From positions 1-42,734 of IMG/VR virus record IMGVR_UViG_3300009163_000065: a DNA stretch of 42,734 nucleotides; one strand, given 5' to 3'. The notes beneath the pieces are model-generated. The model ran no database searches. It was not told the origin of the DNA and worked only from the letters and a program-made list of their open reading frames with translations. Every line of letters starts with the position of its first letter. Position 1 is the stretch's first letter. The translations under genes were made by a program, and so were the position numbers. This document shows positions 33,963-41,683 of the stretch, piece after piece. This DNA is from a virus.

Positions 33963-34187
33963 TTATGTTTTTAGTTCTTTCAATAGTTCTACATAATGGA
34001 TAATTTTATTAAGATCTTCCACTCCACCTTTGTCTTGCCATCGACATATATATTTAATAATGTTTCCTTCAATATAAGGAATATTATTTTTAGTAATAAA
34101 TTCAACAGGTTGGATTACATACTTCTTGTAATGTGTACCAGCCACTTGTTGTTCTATTGCTTTTTGTAATTTAGGAAGTTTACTCAT
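33963..34187 (-). CDS. DUF3310 family protein
   Basis: 74 residues with the DUF3310 core: GTHYKKYVIQPVEFITKNN, then GNIIKYICRWQDKGGVEDLN and a helix (KIIHYVELLKEL). This small family is widespread in phages, sometimes annotated as nucleotide kinase-related, but its biochemical role is not established. Its ATG lies right at the predicted start point of the promoter at 34194-34222, so the mRNA may be leaderless here. Confidence 0.85.
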   Translation of the reverse strand: MSKLPKLQKAIEQQVAGTHYKKYVIQPVEFITKNNIPYIEGNIIKYICRWQDKGGVEDLNKIIHYVELLKELKT

Positions 34188-34193
34188 GATATT

Positions 34194-34222
34194 ATTATAC
34201 CATGCCTTTCTGCGTTTTGCAA
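34194..34222 (-). promoter_or_regulatory. Host-type extended -10 promoter, leftward, probably leaderless transcript
   Basis: On the minus strand: TTGCAA (34222-34217), 17-base spacer ending in TGG, and a perfect TATAAT (34199-34194). Six bases (AATATC) separate the -10 from the ATG of the DUF3310 gene at 34187, so the expected transcription start is at or next to the A of the ATG. It would drive DUF3310, the small acidic protein and the reductase. Confidence 0.75.
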
Positions 34223-34314
34223 GACTTTTTAGAAGAAAGATGATGATAGTAGTTACTACGTTTTTTATCTATGTAGCAAGCCATTGATAGGAATATAATT
34301 ATAAGTAATAACAT
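34195..34314 (-). CDS. Possible small membrane peptide (39 aa)
   Basis: ATG at 34312-34314, two bases after the exonuclease stop. Starts MLLLIIIFLSMACYIDKKRS, a hydrophobic segment followed by a basic tail, like a small membrane-anchored or lipoprotein-like peptide (the Cys at 13 has no ideal lipobox). Its 3' end contains the promoter above. No clear ribosome site, so uncertain. Confidence 0.35.
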   Translation of the reverse strand: MLLLIIIFLSMACYIDKKRSNYYHHLSSKKSCKTQKGMV

Positions 34315-34316
34315 AA

Positions 34317-35063
34317 TTAAATCTGCACAAACGTTTGATGATCTTTGTCTTTGACGCTTTTGGTATTTCTAAAATTAGTTCCGCAGTCATTACAAACAAA
34401 TCGTTGGTACTTGGTGGTTCTTGTAGTTCGGTAACCTTTAGATTCAAACTTAGTACTTGCACAATTAGGACAACATAAACCTGTTCTAGAGTACATAGAA
34501 AGATTAATACCTGTACGAATCCATGGTAAGAATTTATGATAAACTTTTTCTAATAAAATTACATCTTGTTTATTATATTTCTCCATAGTTTGCCATGCAA
34601 CAGGATCTTTAGCCATACATTTAATCCATAGTTCATGACCTTCATGTTTTTCTTTCTTACCTAAACCAAGTGATTGTGCAATATAGTCTAATTTATTTGA
34701 CACAAATCTAAATCTATTTCTTGCTACTTTAAGTAAATCCATTTCTATTACAGGGCTTGGAGGAAACATACCTTCAAGTAAGAATGCTTTATTTAAAGAA
34801 GGGATATCAAATCGAGATCCATTATAATGTACTACAGCATCTGCTTCATCTAATAATTTCCAAATAGATTTAAGCATAGCTTTATAAGAACCGTTTTTAA
34901 TTGATTTAAATACAATATCTTTTTCACCTAACCATTTAGCTGCAAAGCAAAGAATCTGTGAGGATTCTAGTAATTGATTGATTGCAATGTTTTGTTGCCA
35001 GATGCCCCAGACATGTGCTGTATTGGGACTTGTCTCAATATCTAATAAAAGTATCTTACTCAT
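34317..35063 (-). CDS. DnaQ/RNase H-like exonuclease with C-terminal zinc ribbon
   Basis: 248 residues. Exonuclease motifs: ILLLDIETSPN (Asp8, Glu10), HYNGSRFDIPSLN, and KYNKQDVILLEKVY (motif III). It resembles the YprB/RNase_H_2 type. A C-terminal zinc ribbon is formed by GLCCPNCAS and FVCNDCGTNF. It may process nucleic acids in replication or recombination, or degrade host DNA. Start overlaps the upstream small gene (ATGA). Confidence 0.8.
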   Translation of the reverse strand: MSKILLLDIETSPNTAHVWGIWQQNIAINQLLESSQILCFAAKWLGEKDIVFKSIKNGSYKAMLKSIWKLLDEADAVVHYNGSRFDIPSLNKAFLLEGMFPPSPVIEMDLLKVARNRFRFVSNKLDYIAQSLGLGKKEKHEGHELWIKCMAKDPVAWQTMEKYNKQDVILLEKVYHKFLPWIRTGINLSMYSRTGLCCPNCASTKFESKGYRTTRTTKYQRFVCNDCGTNFRNTKSVKDKDHQTFVQI

Positions 35064-35236
35064 TTACGATCCTCAGAAGTTTCTACATGGATAATTCTTA
35101 AATCATTTGCATTAACATTAGGTAAAGCAGCAATGAATAATTCCATTGCATGATCTTTAGCTACGTTTTCATTTGGGCAATGAACCCGTATCTCTGTCTC
35201 ATAACGAATCTTTACCCAGTAGTTTTGCTTATTCAT
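35060..35236 (-). CDS. Small hypothetical protein (58 aa)
   Basis: ATG at 35234-35236 and TGA overlapping the exonuclease start. Begins MNKQNYWVKIRYETEIRVHC, contains KDHAMELFIAALPNVNANDL and ends ETSEDRK. Beta-alpha pattern, no family recognised. Four-base overlaps on both sides support it as a real member of the operon. Confidence 0.65.
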   Translation of the reverse strand: MNKQNYWVKIRYETEIRVHCPNENVAKDHAMELFIAALPNVNANDLRIIHVETSEDRK

Positions 35237-35436
35237 TTATAATTCTGTCTTTCATCAAGCATGGCATCAGCAATTTTATAAGATTGTTCTGCAAACTTTT
35301 TAACATCTGCATAAGACTTAACACGCAATAAACTATTTAGTGCTTCTAGTGCAAAGTAATCTCTAAGATTCATACCTGTATAGATTTGTTTGTTGTTATC
35401 TTGACACGGAAAAGCTGGTGAATTTCCTTGACTCAT
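35233..35436 (-). CDS. Small conserved phage protein (67 aa)
   Basis: Starts at ATG (35436) with a strong GGAGGT upstream. Begins MSQGNSPAFPCQDNNKQIYT and has GMNLRDYFALEALNSLL, the 'PAFP...GMTLRDYFA' pattern found in many phages, usually near replication genes. Function unknown. Overlaps both neighbours. Confidence 0.75.
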   Translation of the reverse strand: MSQGNSPAFPCQDNNKQIYTGMNLRDYFALEALNSLLRVKSYADVKKFAEQSYKIADAMLDERQNYK

Positions 35437-35627
35437 GATACCATACCTCCATCTTCTTTAAATAAATCTAGTTCTTGTTGGGCTACATCTGTAGCAATAC
35501 TAAACACACCACGTCTTACTAATTCTTTAATAGCTAAATCCATTAAGAACGAAGCTTCATTAGCATCAACATGGAAATCAAAGTCTAAAGATCCATCAGA
35601 GTTTTGTACACAATTGTTTATAATCAC
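35433..35627 (-). CDS. Small hypothetical protein (64 aa), GTG start
   Basis: GTG start at 35627 inside the 3' end of the endonuclease gene (32-base overlap), with AGGA 11 bases away. Contains DFDFHVDANEASFLMDLAIK and ELVRRGVFSIATDV, helical. The start is uncertain: no good ATG lies before the conserved-looking core. Function unknown. Confidence 0.6.
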   Translation of the reverse strand: MIINNCVQNSDGSLDFDFHVDANEASFLMDLAIKELVRRGVFSIATDVAQQELDLFKEDGGMVS

Positions 35628-35982
35628 TTAACCAGTCCTTTCGATAGTCTAACCACTTAAAGCCATTGGCTTCCGCCCACATCCAATAAGTTGTTTTACT
35701 TCTTTTATTAATTTTATTATCAGGATTCATAAACAAAAAGATAATAGTTGTATCAGGATTACATTCCTTAAACCACACCATTTTCTGTCTTGTATCTAAA
35801 TCAAGTTTACCTTTTGCTTCTAAGTAAATCTTTCTACGTCCTGTTCTAAAGTCAGGGATATACGTTCGTTCCTTTTCAGGTTGTATATATTTAAACTTAT
35901 CAGGTTCATATTTAACTGAAGGAAAGTTACTCTTCAGGATTTTCCATACTTGTTCCTCGAGTTTGCTCTTGAACGAGTTCAT
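35596..35982 (-). CDS. T7 endonuclease I-like Holliday junction resolvase
   Basis: About 128 residues from the ATG at 35982, which has AAGGA and GGTTTA upstream; in-frame ATGs at 36039 and 36006 exist. Core motifs of T7 gp3-type nucleases: SFKSKLEEQVWKILKS, KERTYIPDFRTG (Asp), IYLEAKGKLDLDTRQKM (catalytic Glu and Lys, ExK) and WMWAEANGFKW. It resolves branched DNA before packaging and breaks down host DNA in T7. It overlaps the exonuclease gene upstream. Confidence 0.85.
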   Translation of the reverse strand: MNSFKSKLEEQVWKILKSNFPSVKYEPDKFKYIQPEKERTYIPDFRTGRRKIYLEAKGKLDLDTRQKMVWFKECNPDTTIIFLFMNPDNKINKRSKTTYWMWAEANGFKWLDYRKDWLSDYKQLCTKL

Positions 35983-36637
35983 TAAACCTATCCTTCCAGT
36001 CTTCATTTTCTTTACGTCTAATCCATAACACACGACCATTCATTAAGAATTCTTCATCATTGCTGTATGCTTCACGAACAGCATTAAACATTTCTTGTTC
36101 TGTTACACAACCAGCTAGAATCTTTTCTGCTTTTTTAGGGCCAATCTTTTCAATACCTTTAATGTTATCAGAACGGTCTCCAGTCAAACATTGCATATAG
36201 AAATGACGCATACCTGAATCATTGGTAACTTCTTGAAACTCGTCTTTAACAAAGTTATAGTGCCGACCAGGAATCATAAGTAGGTCTTTGTCAATAGAGC
36301 ATATGATTGTATCCTCTGTTTGAGCAATACCTAAAGCATCATCAGCTTCTTGTCCATCAATTACTTCTGCATTAAATGTAGCAATAAGATATTGTCTACA
36401 CTTCTCAAGCCAGAATGGTTTCTCTGTAGGACGGTGAGCTTTATATTCAGGGTATATTGAATACCTAAAGTTATTTTTACCTGTTAAGAACAGACGATAC
36501 TCAGTTGCTTCAGTATTAACTAAGATTTGATCTACTAGATCTTCTGCTCTAGCATACACAAAGTCTTCAGCATCGTCTTCCTGAAGCGTACAAGCAACCC
36601 TATACGCTACAATATCAGCATCAATAAGAGCTTTCAT
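35927..36637 (-). CDS. 5'-3' exonuclease (FEN/PIN family)
   Basis: 236 residues. MKALIDADIVAYRVAC (first metal-site Asp), DGQEADDALGIAQ, CSIDKDLLMIPG and LTGDRSDNIKGIEKIGPKKA (helix-hairpin-helix) are the classic flap/5' nuclease motifs of Pol I-like and T7 gp6-like enzymes. It removes RNA primers and probably degrades host DNA. It stands alone here, the polymerase being encoded upstream in the operon. Confidence 0.9.
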   Translation of the reverse strand: MKALIDADIVAYRVACTLQEDDAEDFVYARAEDLVDQILVNTEATEYRLFLTGKNNFRYSIYPEYKAHRPTEKPFWLEKCRQYLIATFNAEVIDGQEADDALGIAQTEDTIICSIDKDLLMIPGRHYNFVKDEFQEVTNDSGMRHFYMQCLTGDRSDNIKGIEKIGPKKAEKILAGCVTEQEMFNAVREAYSNDEEFLMNGRVLWIRRKENEDWKDRFNELVQEQTRGTSMENPEE

Positions 36638-37146
36638 TATAGAGGAAAGTCATCTTCCATTTCATTAATTGCATCAATGCCTGTTGATTTAGCAAAAACA
36701 TAATCTTCGAATTGTTTAGCTACTGCTAAAACTTCTTCTACTGATTTACCTGGCCCTAGTAATTCTACAGCACTAGATAAAGATGATTGACGAACGATTA
36801 ACACTTGACGTGCTGCACGTTCTTCTTTAGTTTCATAGTTGCTACCAGTTACACGACCACCAGCTTGTGGTGTTGTTTTAGTTTCAGTTGCCACAGTTTT
36901 ATCTCCTTCAATACCAATCCACTGCCAATAACCAGCAGCATCTTTTTCAGTTCGTAAATTAATTTGATCACCTTTAGTTAAATCTTTAATGTGATTAAAC
37001 ACACTAGGATTACTAAAAGACATTAACTTTTTATTTTTTACTTGACCTTGATCATCTTTGTAAGTTACTTCAATTGATTGATAAGATCTGCCATTCTTTG
37101 CAGCATGAGTATTTGGTGCACCAACATCTATAATATTAATTAACAT
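36637..37146 (-). CDS. Single-stranded DNA-binding protein
   Basis: 169 residues. The N-terminal 80 residues are OB-fold like (LINIIDVGAPNTHAAKNGRS, YQSIEVTYKD, DQINLRTEKDAAGYWQWIGI). A flexible middle follows, and the end is an acidic tail (EMEDDFPL) of the SSB type used to recruit other replication proteins. Located between the polymerase and the 5' exonuclease; overlaps the polymerase end by 11 bases. Confidence 0.75.
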   Translation of the reverse strand: MLINIIDVGAPNTHAAKNGRSYQSIEVTYKDDQGQVKNKKLMSFSNPSVFNHIKDLTKGDQINLRTEKDAAGYWQWIGIEGDKTVATETKTTPQAGGRVTGSNYETKEERAARQVLIVRQSSLSSAVELLGPGKSVEEVLAVAKQFEDYVFAKSTGIDAINEMEDDFPL

Positions 37147-37852
37147 TCACTATCTCCATATTGCCCCAGTTAGGTCCTACTTGACACTCAACCCTCATGG
37201 GAAGATTAAAATCTACTCCAAACAATCTTTTAAAGTTTGCTGGAATATCCGTAAAACACTTATCAACAATCTTTACCATACTAGTATTATCGCATACTTT
37301 TTCATCAAAGTCAACAATAATTGAATCATGTACAGTATTGATTAGTTTAACATTTTTTATACCCTTAAGTCTATTACTCAAAGATACTCTTGCAATAGCC
37401 ATTAGGTCTGCACCTAATCCTTGCACAGGGTAATTTAATATCTTTGTTCTAGGCCATTTAACTTGTCCTCCTCTAAGATCAGGTTCGTAGTAATAGATTC
37501 GTCCTGTTGGCATTGTGAGTTTTCTATCTCTTTTAGCGTCATTGACAATGTCAGTATGCCACTCTCCGAGTCGTACATATTTTGTATAGAACTGATCAAT
37601 AACTCCTTGCCAAAACTTTTCTCCACCAATTTCTTTAAAATTGGGATCTCTTGCATAACTCCAGGCGGAGCCTCCATAGATAAGTCTGAAGACAAAGGTC
37701 TTTGCGACCAGTCTACTTGGTAATCCAAATCGTTCTTGGTTATCGCTATGTTGATCAACATTATTTAATATCTCCTTGATTGCTACTGAATCTTGACTTA
37801 AGTAAGCAGCACAAACCCATTCCAAAGCTTTAGCATCAGCTTGTAACAGCAT
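37136..37852 (-). CDS. polA: DNA polymerase A, C-terminal part (motifs A-C)
   Basis: About 238 residues if started at the ATG at 37852, which has GGGAG five bases upstream. It begins exactly at motif A (LLQADAKALEWV) and contains motif B (RLVAKTFVFRLIYGGSAWSY) and motif C (TVHDSIIVDF, with HDS instead of the usual HDE). The N-terminal half of the polymerase is in the next ORF upstream, in a different frame, overlapping it by 17 bases (37836-37852). It may be made as a separate chain, or joined to the N-part by a frameshift. A longer frame up to 37888 (TTG) has no ribosome site. Confidence 0.88.
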   Translation of the reverse strand: MLLQADAKALEWVCAAYLSQDSVAIKEILNNVDQHSDNQERFGLPSRLVAKTFVFRLIYGGSAWSYARDPNFKEIGGEKFWQGVIDQFYTKYVRLGEWHTDIVNDAKRDRKLTMPTGRIYYYEPDLRGGQVKWPRTKILNYPVQGLGADLMAIARVSLSNRLKGIKNVKLINTVHDSIIVDFDEKVCDNTSMVKIVDKCFTDIPANFKRLFGVDFNLPMRVECQVGPNWGNMEIVNVN

Positions 37853-39005
37853 ACCTACTCCCAAATAGTTGTTTAATTTCTCCATCAAAGTTTTGCAAGT
37901 TAGGTTTACTAGATGACAGTCTACCTGTTTTTGCTACACATTGATTAAGTTGACCATGTAATTTATCTACAGGCCAGTTCATAGATGTTCTAAGTTCAAC
38001 CAGTCCTCTATAGTAAGTTGTTAATCGTTTCTCTAGAGTTGCACGTTCTAGTATTAGTTTAACTAGTTCTTTAGCTTCTTTAGTTCCTCGTAAACTTTTA
38101 AGAGTTGACTCGTCAGTTGAAAACAATCCTTCTTTATCTAATTCAGATCCTTTTAATGGATTAATACGTCTATCAAAGTTTATTAGATGTTCTACCCATT
38201 TTTCTTTTGCCTGTCCTTTGCGATCTCCCGTTTTAAACAGGCCAATAACTTCTCTACGTTTTACTTTTATAGTACCGCCATACAGTAAACAAGATAGCTG
38301 CTCATTACTGGAAGGATTAAACTCAGGAAGATTATGATATGGAACCAAGGCATTATCGAGATCTTTAATTTGTTGTTCCAATTCTTTTGCAAGAGTATTA
38401 GCTTTTGTTTCATCAAATAAAAGTCCATTGTATTCCATTTCTTCTAAGACCATTAAGTCTTGGTTATGTAAACTGATTAGTCGTTGCATGGGTTTTGTGC
38501 ATGACGCAAATTCTTGCATTTGTTTATCAAATACCTTTTGCGTTAAATGCAAATCACCAATTAGATATTCTTCAAGAATCTCTTTTGGAATATTAGGTGT
38601 ATCTATTTTGTTGCCCCAATACTCTGTAGCAACAACATCAAGCTTGCTACCCAAACCATAGTACTCAGAGACACCATTAAGACTTGGATAGGAATCCTGT
38701 TGGCCTTGCAATATAAAATGTACCAACTGACAATCCCAAACACGCTTACCCACAAAGTTAATTCCATATTTGCGAAGCCAATGCAAATCAAACTTAATGT
38801 TAAAGCCAACCAATATCTCAGCTTGATCAATTTCTTTTTGGATCTCCTCTAGTTTATGTCGATAGGGTTCATCGTCATACTCAATAGCATAGCATTGAGT
38901 TTTGTCAGTATTGGATAACCCAACATAACAAAGTTTATTAGACTCGTCAAATGGGTTACCCTTGCTACTGATTGTTGTTTCTACGTCTAAGATTAAGCTC
39001 CGCAT
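37836..39005 (-). CDS. polA: DNA polymerase A, N-terminal part (3'-5' exonuclease and thumb)
   Basis: About 389 residues from ATG 39005 (GGAGG five bases upstream). Proofreading motifs: SLILDVETTISS (Asp7, Glu9), VGFNIKFDLHWLRKYG, and LIGDLHLTQKVFDKQ. Then the thumb and the start of the palm, to KTGRLSSSKPNLQNF, DGEIKQLFGSRY. The frame ends after AVTS, just before motif A, which continues in another frame at 37852. The complete set of pieces points to one polymerase divided in two. Confidence 0.88.
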   Translation of the reverse strand: MRSLILDVETTISSKGNPFDESNKLCYVGLSNTDKTQCYAIEYDDEPYRHKLEEIQKEIDQAEILVGFNIKFDLHWLRKYGINFVGKRVWDCQLVHFILQGQQDSYPSLNGVSEYYGLGSKLDVVATEYWGNKIDTPNIPKEILEEYLIGDLHLTQKVFDKQMQEFASCTKPMQRLISLHNQDLMVLEEMEYNGLLFDETKANTLAKELEQQIKDLDNALVPYHNLPEFNPSSNEQLSCLLYGGTIKVKRREVIGLFKTGDRKGQAKEKWVEHLINFDRRINPLKGSELDKEGLFSTDESTLKSLRGTKEAKELVKLILERATLEKRLTTYYRGLVELRTSMNWPVDKLHGQLNQCVAKTGRLSSSKPNLQNFDGEIKQLFGSRYAVTS

Positions 39006-39151
39006 TCGCCTCCACAACCACTTAATTTCTGAATTGTTTCTTCAATTGTATCATTAGGATTACCTAGTGTCAAGATATCTTCTACTTCAAATGGTGACAA
39101 TTGTGGGTTTACATTCAATACATCTGTTGCTGTTGCATTAATAACTAACAT
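38993..39151 (-). CDS. Small protein with Cys-rich C-terminus (52 aa)
   Basis: ATG at 39149-39151 with AAGGAG seven bases upstream. Begins MLVINATATDVLNVNPQLSP and ends KLSGCGGECGA, a Gly/Cys tail (two Cys, CGGEC). It overlaps the start of the polymerase gene by 13 bases. The Cys tail might bind metal. Similar short phage proteins with CGGxC endings are known to me only as uncharacterised. Confidence 0.65.
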   Translation of the reverse strand: MLVINATATDVLNVNPQLSPFEVEDILTLGNPNDTIEETIQKLSGCGGECGA

Positions 39152-39162
39152 TCTTTCTCCTT

Positions 39163-40404
39163 TTATAAGTCCTCATAACGAGCGATTTCAGGTTTGATTA
39201 GAACCTGTGTTGAACCATGCCTAAGATCAGGCATAGTATCTTCATCACCAATAAGTTTATTCTTACTGATGTTAAAGTATCTAGTGCGGGATGTGTTGTC
39301 TTGTTCTTTACCAATCCCTAGAATCCAGTCAGCCTCACCTTGTTTAGCTGTTTTAGATCCATCAACCATATCCATGGTTAGAAACAACTTCCCTTCCGCT
39401 TCGCCACTTGCTTGTGACACCGCGATGACGGGAGCGTACGTTTTAGATATTTCCCTAGCCCATTGATAAATTTGTTTAAGTTCCAAGTCATTACGATCTC
39501 CTTTGAATCCACGAATCTTATCTATCTGGTCAAAGATAATTAACGCAGGTTTATATTGTTTAAGTACACCTTCAATTTTATGTTTGCTACTTGAATCTTC
39601 GAAGTCTAGAATTTTAATTCTGTTACCTGTTAAGGCTCTATAGTCTTCTTTGTTTTTTGTTTTGTTAGTAAATAACTCTTTCGTAGTAAGACCAAGGGCA
39701 GCTTGGTAAACCCTAATACCAACTTTATTTCCTTGCTCTTCGTTGTTAAACCATAAGACGTCCCCATCAGTTTGACTGACCATGTGAGTAATTTCAGACG
39801 CAAGAAATGTAGTCTTACCAGTCTCAGGCCTAGCAAAGATAAAGCCAAAATCACCCTTGCGAAGACTACCAAGAGATTTGTTAAGCCATCTACAACGCCA
39901 CCGTAGACCTGGAGTGGCAATCTGTGAATTGTACAAGTTATCCAAGTCCATATCAACTGGAGTAATTTCATCAGCTTCTACCTCCTGGTGTTCAAAGTCA
40001 TTAAATAATTCTAGCAGCTCTGCTGTAGATTTCTTACCAGCTTCTACATCTAAAGCCATTAAAGCAACTTGACCTGCAAGAGAACGTCTTCGATGTTCTT
40101 CTAACAGGCCAATGATTATTTCAGGATTAGATGTGTTTTGATTATAGACATCATCTAACAGTGTTATTAGTTCTTTTCTTTCATTATCTTTTAATAAATA
40201 ATTACTATTATAAAATATATCTAATTCATTAATAGTAATTATATTATTATCTATATATTTATTATAATATAAATCTATAATATTAAATAATTTATATAAA
40301 TCATTATAATTAATTTTAATATAATTTATGTTAACATACTTGTAATACTTTGTAAAGAGATTCTTGTCTGTACAAAATAGTTTAGCTATTTGTTTTTCAA
40401 CCAT
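39163..40404 (-). CDS. Replicative DNA helicase (DnaB/T7 gp4 C-terminal type)
   Basis: 413 residues. Walker A in GFIFARPETGKTTFLAS (about 187-203), Walker B-like PALIIFDQIDKIRG, and a RecA-type ending (GSKTAKQGEADWILGIGKEQ, RYFNISKNKLIG). The first 75 residues are very rich in Asn, Tyr, Ile and Lys, encoded by extremely AT-rich DNA. It unwinds the template for the polymerase and works with the primase encoded just upstream (overlap 19 bases). The two T7 gp4 activities are on separate chains here. Confidence 0.88.
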   Translation of the reverse strand: MVEKQIAKLFCTDKNLFTKYYKYVNINYIKINYNDLYKLFNIIDLYYNKYIDNNIITINELDIFYNSNYLLKDNERKELITLLDDVYNQNTSNPEIIIGLLEEHRRRSLAGQVALMALDVEAGKKSTAELLELFNDFEHQEVEADEITPVDMDLDNLYNSQIATPGLRWRCRWLNKSLGSLRKGDFGFIFARPETGKTTFLASEITHMVSQTDGDVLWFNNEEQGNKVGIRVYQAALGLTTKELFTNKTKNKEDYRALTGNRIKILDFEDSSSKHKIEGVLKQYKPALIIFDQIDKIRGFKGDRNDLELKQIYQWAREISKTYAPVIAVSQASGEAEGKLFLTMDMVDGSKTAKQGEADWILGIGKEQDNTSRTRYFNISKNKLIGDEDTMPDLRHGSTQVLIKPEIARYEDL

Positions 40405-41090
40405 GCGTTGATTTCTCCTGTTGAATATTCTTTAGGATCTTTGGGTGTAATTATTACATCTGAATCAATACCCTTTTGTTTTAAATTTCTAGCCTGTTTA
40501 ACAGCTTCAATTGCTTTATCCCTATCCAACCATATAAAAACTTTATTAAAGCGTTTAAGGATAGTTTCTGTAAGTTCTAGGGGTATAATAGAACCTAACA
40601 AGGGTATTACACATACATTTTTATTTGATTTAGCAATTTTAATAGCAGAAATTACATCTTCTACACATACAAGTGTATCACTAATGTTATAAAATATCAA
40701 TGGCTTTTTACCTTTAGCTATGTACTTAGGACCATATCCACTAAAGTTTCTACCTTGATGATACTCAGGTGTATTGAGTAACACTAGCATTTGTTTTCTA
40801 GGTTCCCAACCTATTTGATATAACTTTATATCGTCTTTTGTAATATTATATTGCAATAACCATTGCATTGGTTTTAATGGTATGTTATAATCTAATACTA
40901 ACTCATCAGATAGCATCGCATCCTCACGATGCTCTGACAATCTGTTTCGTATACTATTTAGATCATTCTTTTGTTTTTTATATCCACATCCAAAGCAATA
41001 GAATCCATCAGTATATTCTGCTAGATTATCACGGCTGCCACATTTAGGACAATTGGTGTGTTGGATAAATGCCATCTGGTTTCCATTCAT
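40386..41090 (-). CDS. DNA primase (zinc ribbon and TOPRIM)
   Basis: 234 residues from ATG 41090 (or ATG 41075). The zinc ribbon is NCPKCGSRDNLAEYTDGF and YCFGCGY. The middle holds a primase-like region (WLLQYNITKDDIKLYQIGWE), and TOPRIM motifs follow (TLVCVEDVISAIKIAKSN with acidic centre; VFIWLDRDKAIEAVKQA). This matches the N-terminal part of T7 gp4. It supplies RNA primers to the separate helicase. The start overlaps the 2OG oxygenase gene by up to 47 bases. Confidence 0.88.
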   Translation of the reverse strand: MNGNQMAFIQHTNCPKCGSRDNLAEYTDGFYCFGCGYKKQKNDLNSIRNRLSEHREDAMLSDELVLDYNIPLKPMQWLLQYNITKDDIKLYQIGWEPRKQMLVLLNTPEYHQGRNFSGYGPKYIAKGKKPLIFYNISDTLVCVEDVISAIKIAKSNKNVCVIPLLGSIIPLELTETILKRFNKVFIWLDRDKAIEAVKQARNLKQKGIDSDVIITPKDPKEYSTGEINAWLKNK

Positions 41091-41571
41091 TTTGAATATG
41101 TTTAACTAATGAATGAAAACTTAATTCATCCTTAGGTTTAGCAAAATCTAAACTAAACAAGTAACGTGTAGTTTCAAAGTTATAAACTGTATGAGGAACC
41201 TGAGTATTAAATACATAATATGTATTAGGTTTATACTTTAGTTCATTGATTTTAAATACTAATTTATCTTGTTTCATTTTAAATGCACAATAACTTTTAC
41301 TGTTATCTGTGAGTAACATATTGATACCTACTCCACGTCGAGTATCAGTATGCCAATCGTAACATGTATATGGATCTATTCTTAAAACGCCAGGCACAAA
41401 TTCATAATGTTTATTTAACCATTCAAAGAATGGATCTTTAGTTACTAGTCCCATAGGTAATACTTTAGCTTTAAAGTTATAGTATTCAAACCATTCAGAT
41501 GAGCTAGAGAATGCCCAGTCTAAAGCATCATGAGCTATAACAGATTTGTTAGGAATTTCAAAGTAATTCAT
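41044..41571 (-). CDS. 2OG-Fe(II) oxygenase D, beside primase and pqqA
   Basis: 175 residues. Metal ligands in YDWHTDTRRGVGINMLL (His74, Asp76) and VPHTVYNFETTRYLF (His127, Arg136 for 2OG), the dioxygenase pattern of the Asp/Asn-hydroxylase or phytanoyl type. It differs from the three in the tail block. Substrate unknown; nucleic acid or protein hydroxylation is conceivable. AAGGA lies 10 bases before the ATG. The opposite-strand pqqA cassette begins 40 bases upstream. Confidence 0.75.
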   Translation of the reverse strand: MNYFEIPNKSVIAHDALDWAFSSSSEWFEYYNFKAKVLPMGLVTKDPFFEWLNKHYEFVPGVLRIDPYTCYDWHTDTRRGVGINMLLTDNSKSYCAFKMKQDKLVFKINELKYKPNTYYVFNTQVPHTVYNFETTRYLFSLDFAKPKDELSFHSLVKHIQNEWKPDGIYPTHQLS

Positions 41572-41609
41572 ATACAGATTATCCTTAGTATTTTTTAAGG
41601 GATTAGATC

Positions 41610-41638
41610 ATTACAAATGTACAAAATAGGAGTATAAT
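41610..41638 (+). promoter_or_regulatory. Promoter of pqqA
   Basis: ATTACA (41610-41615), a 17-base spacer, then perfect TATAAT (41633-41638). The -35 matches TTGACA at four of six positions. Transcription would start near 41645, about 40 bases before the pqqA start. It is the only good plus-strand promoter in this arm and points at pqqA alone. Confidence 0.7.
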
Positions 41639-41683
41639 ATTACTACATACTAAAAATTTGTATGCAACTTTTAGGAGATTACT

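Noticed and set aside
40190-40404. Foreign insertion at the very AT-rich start of the helicase gene
   Set aside because: The frame is continuous and composition rises gradually; Asn/Tyr/Ile-rich N-termini are common in AT-rich phages.
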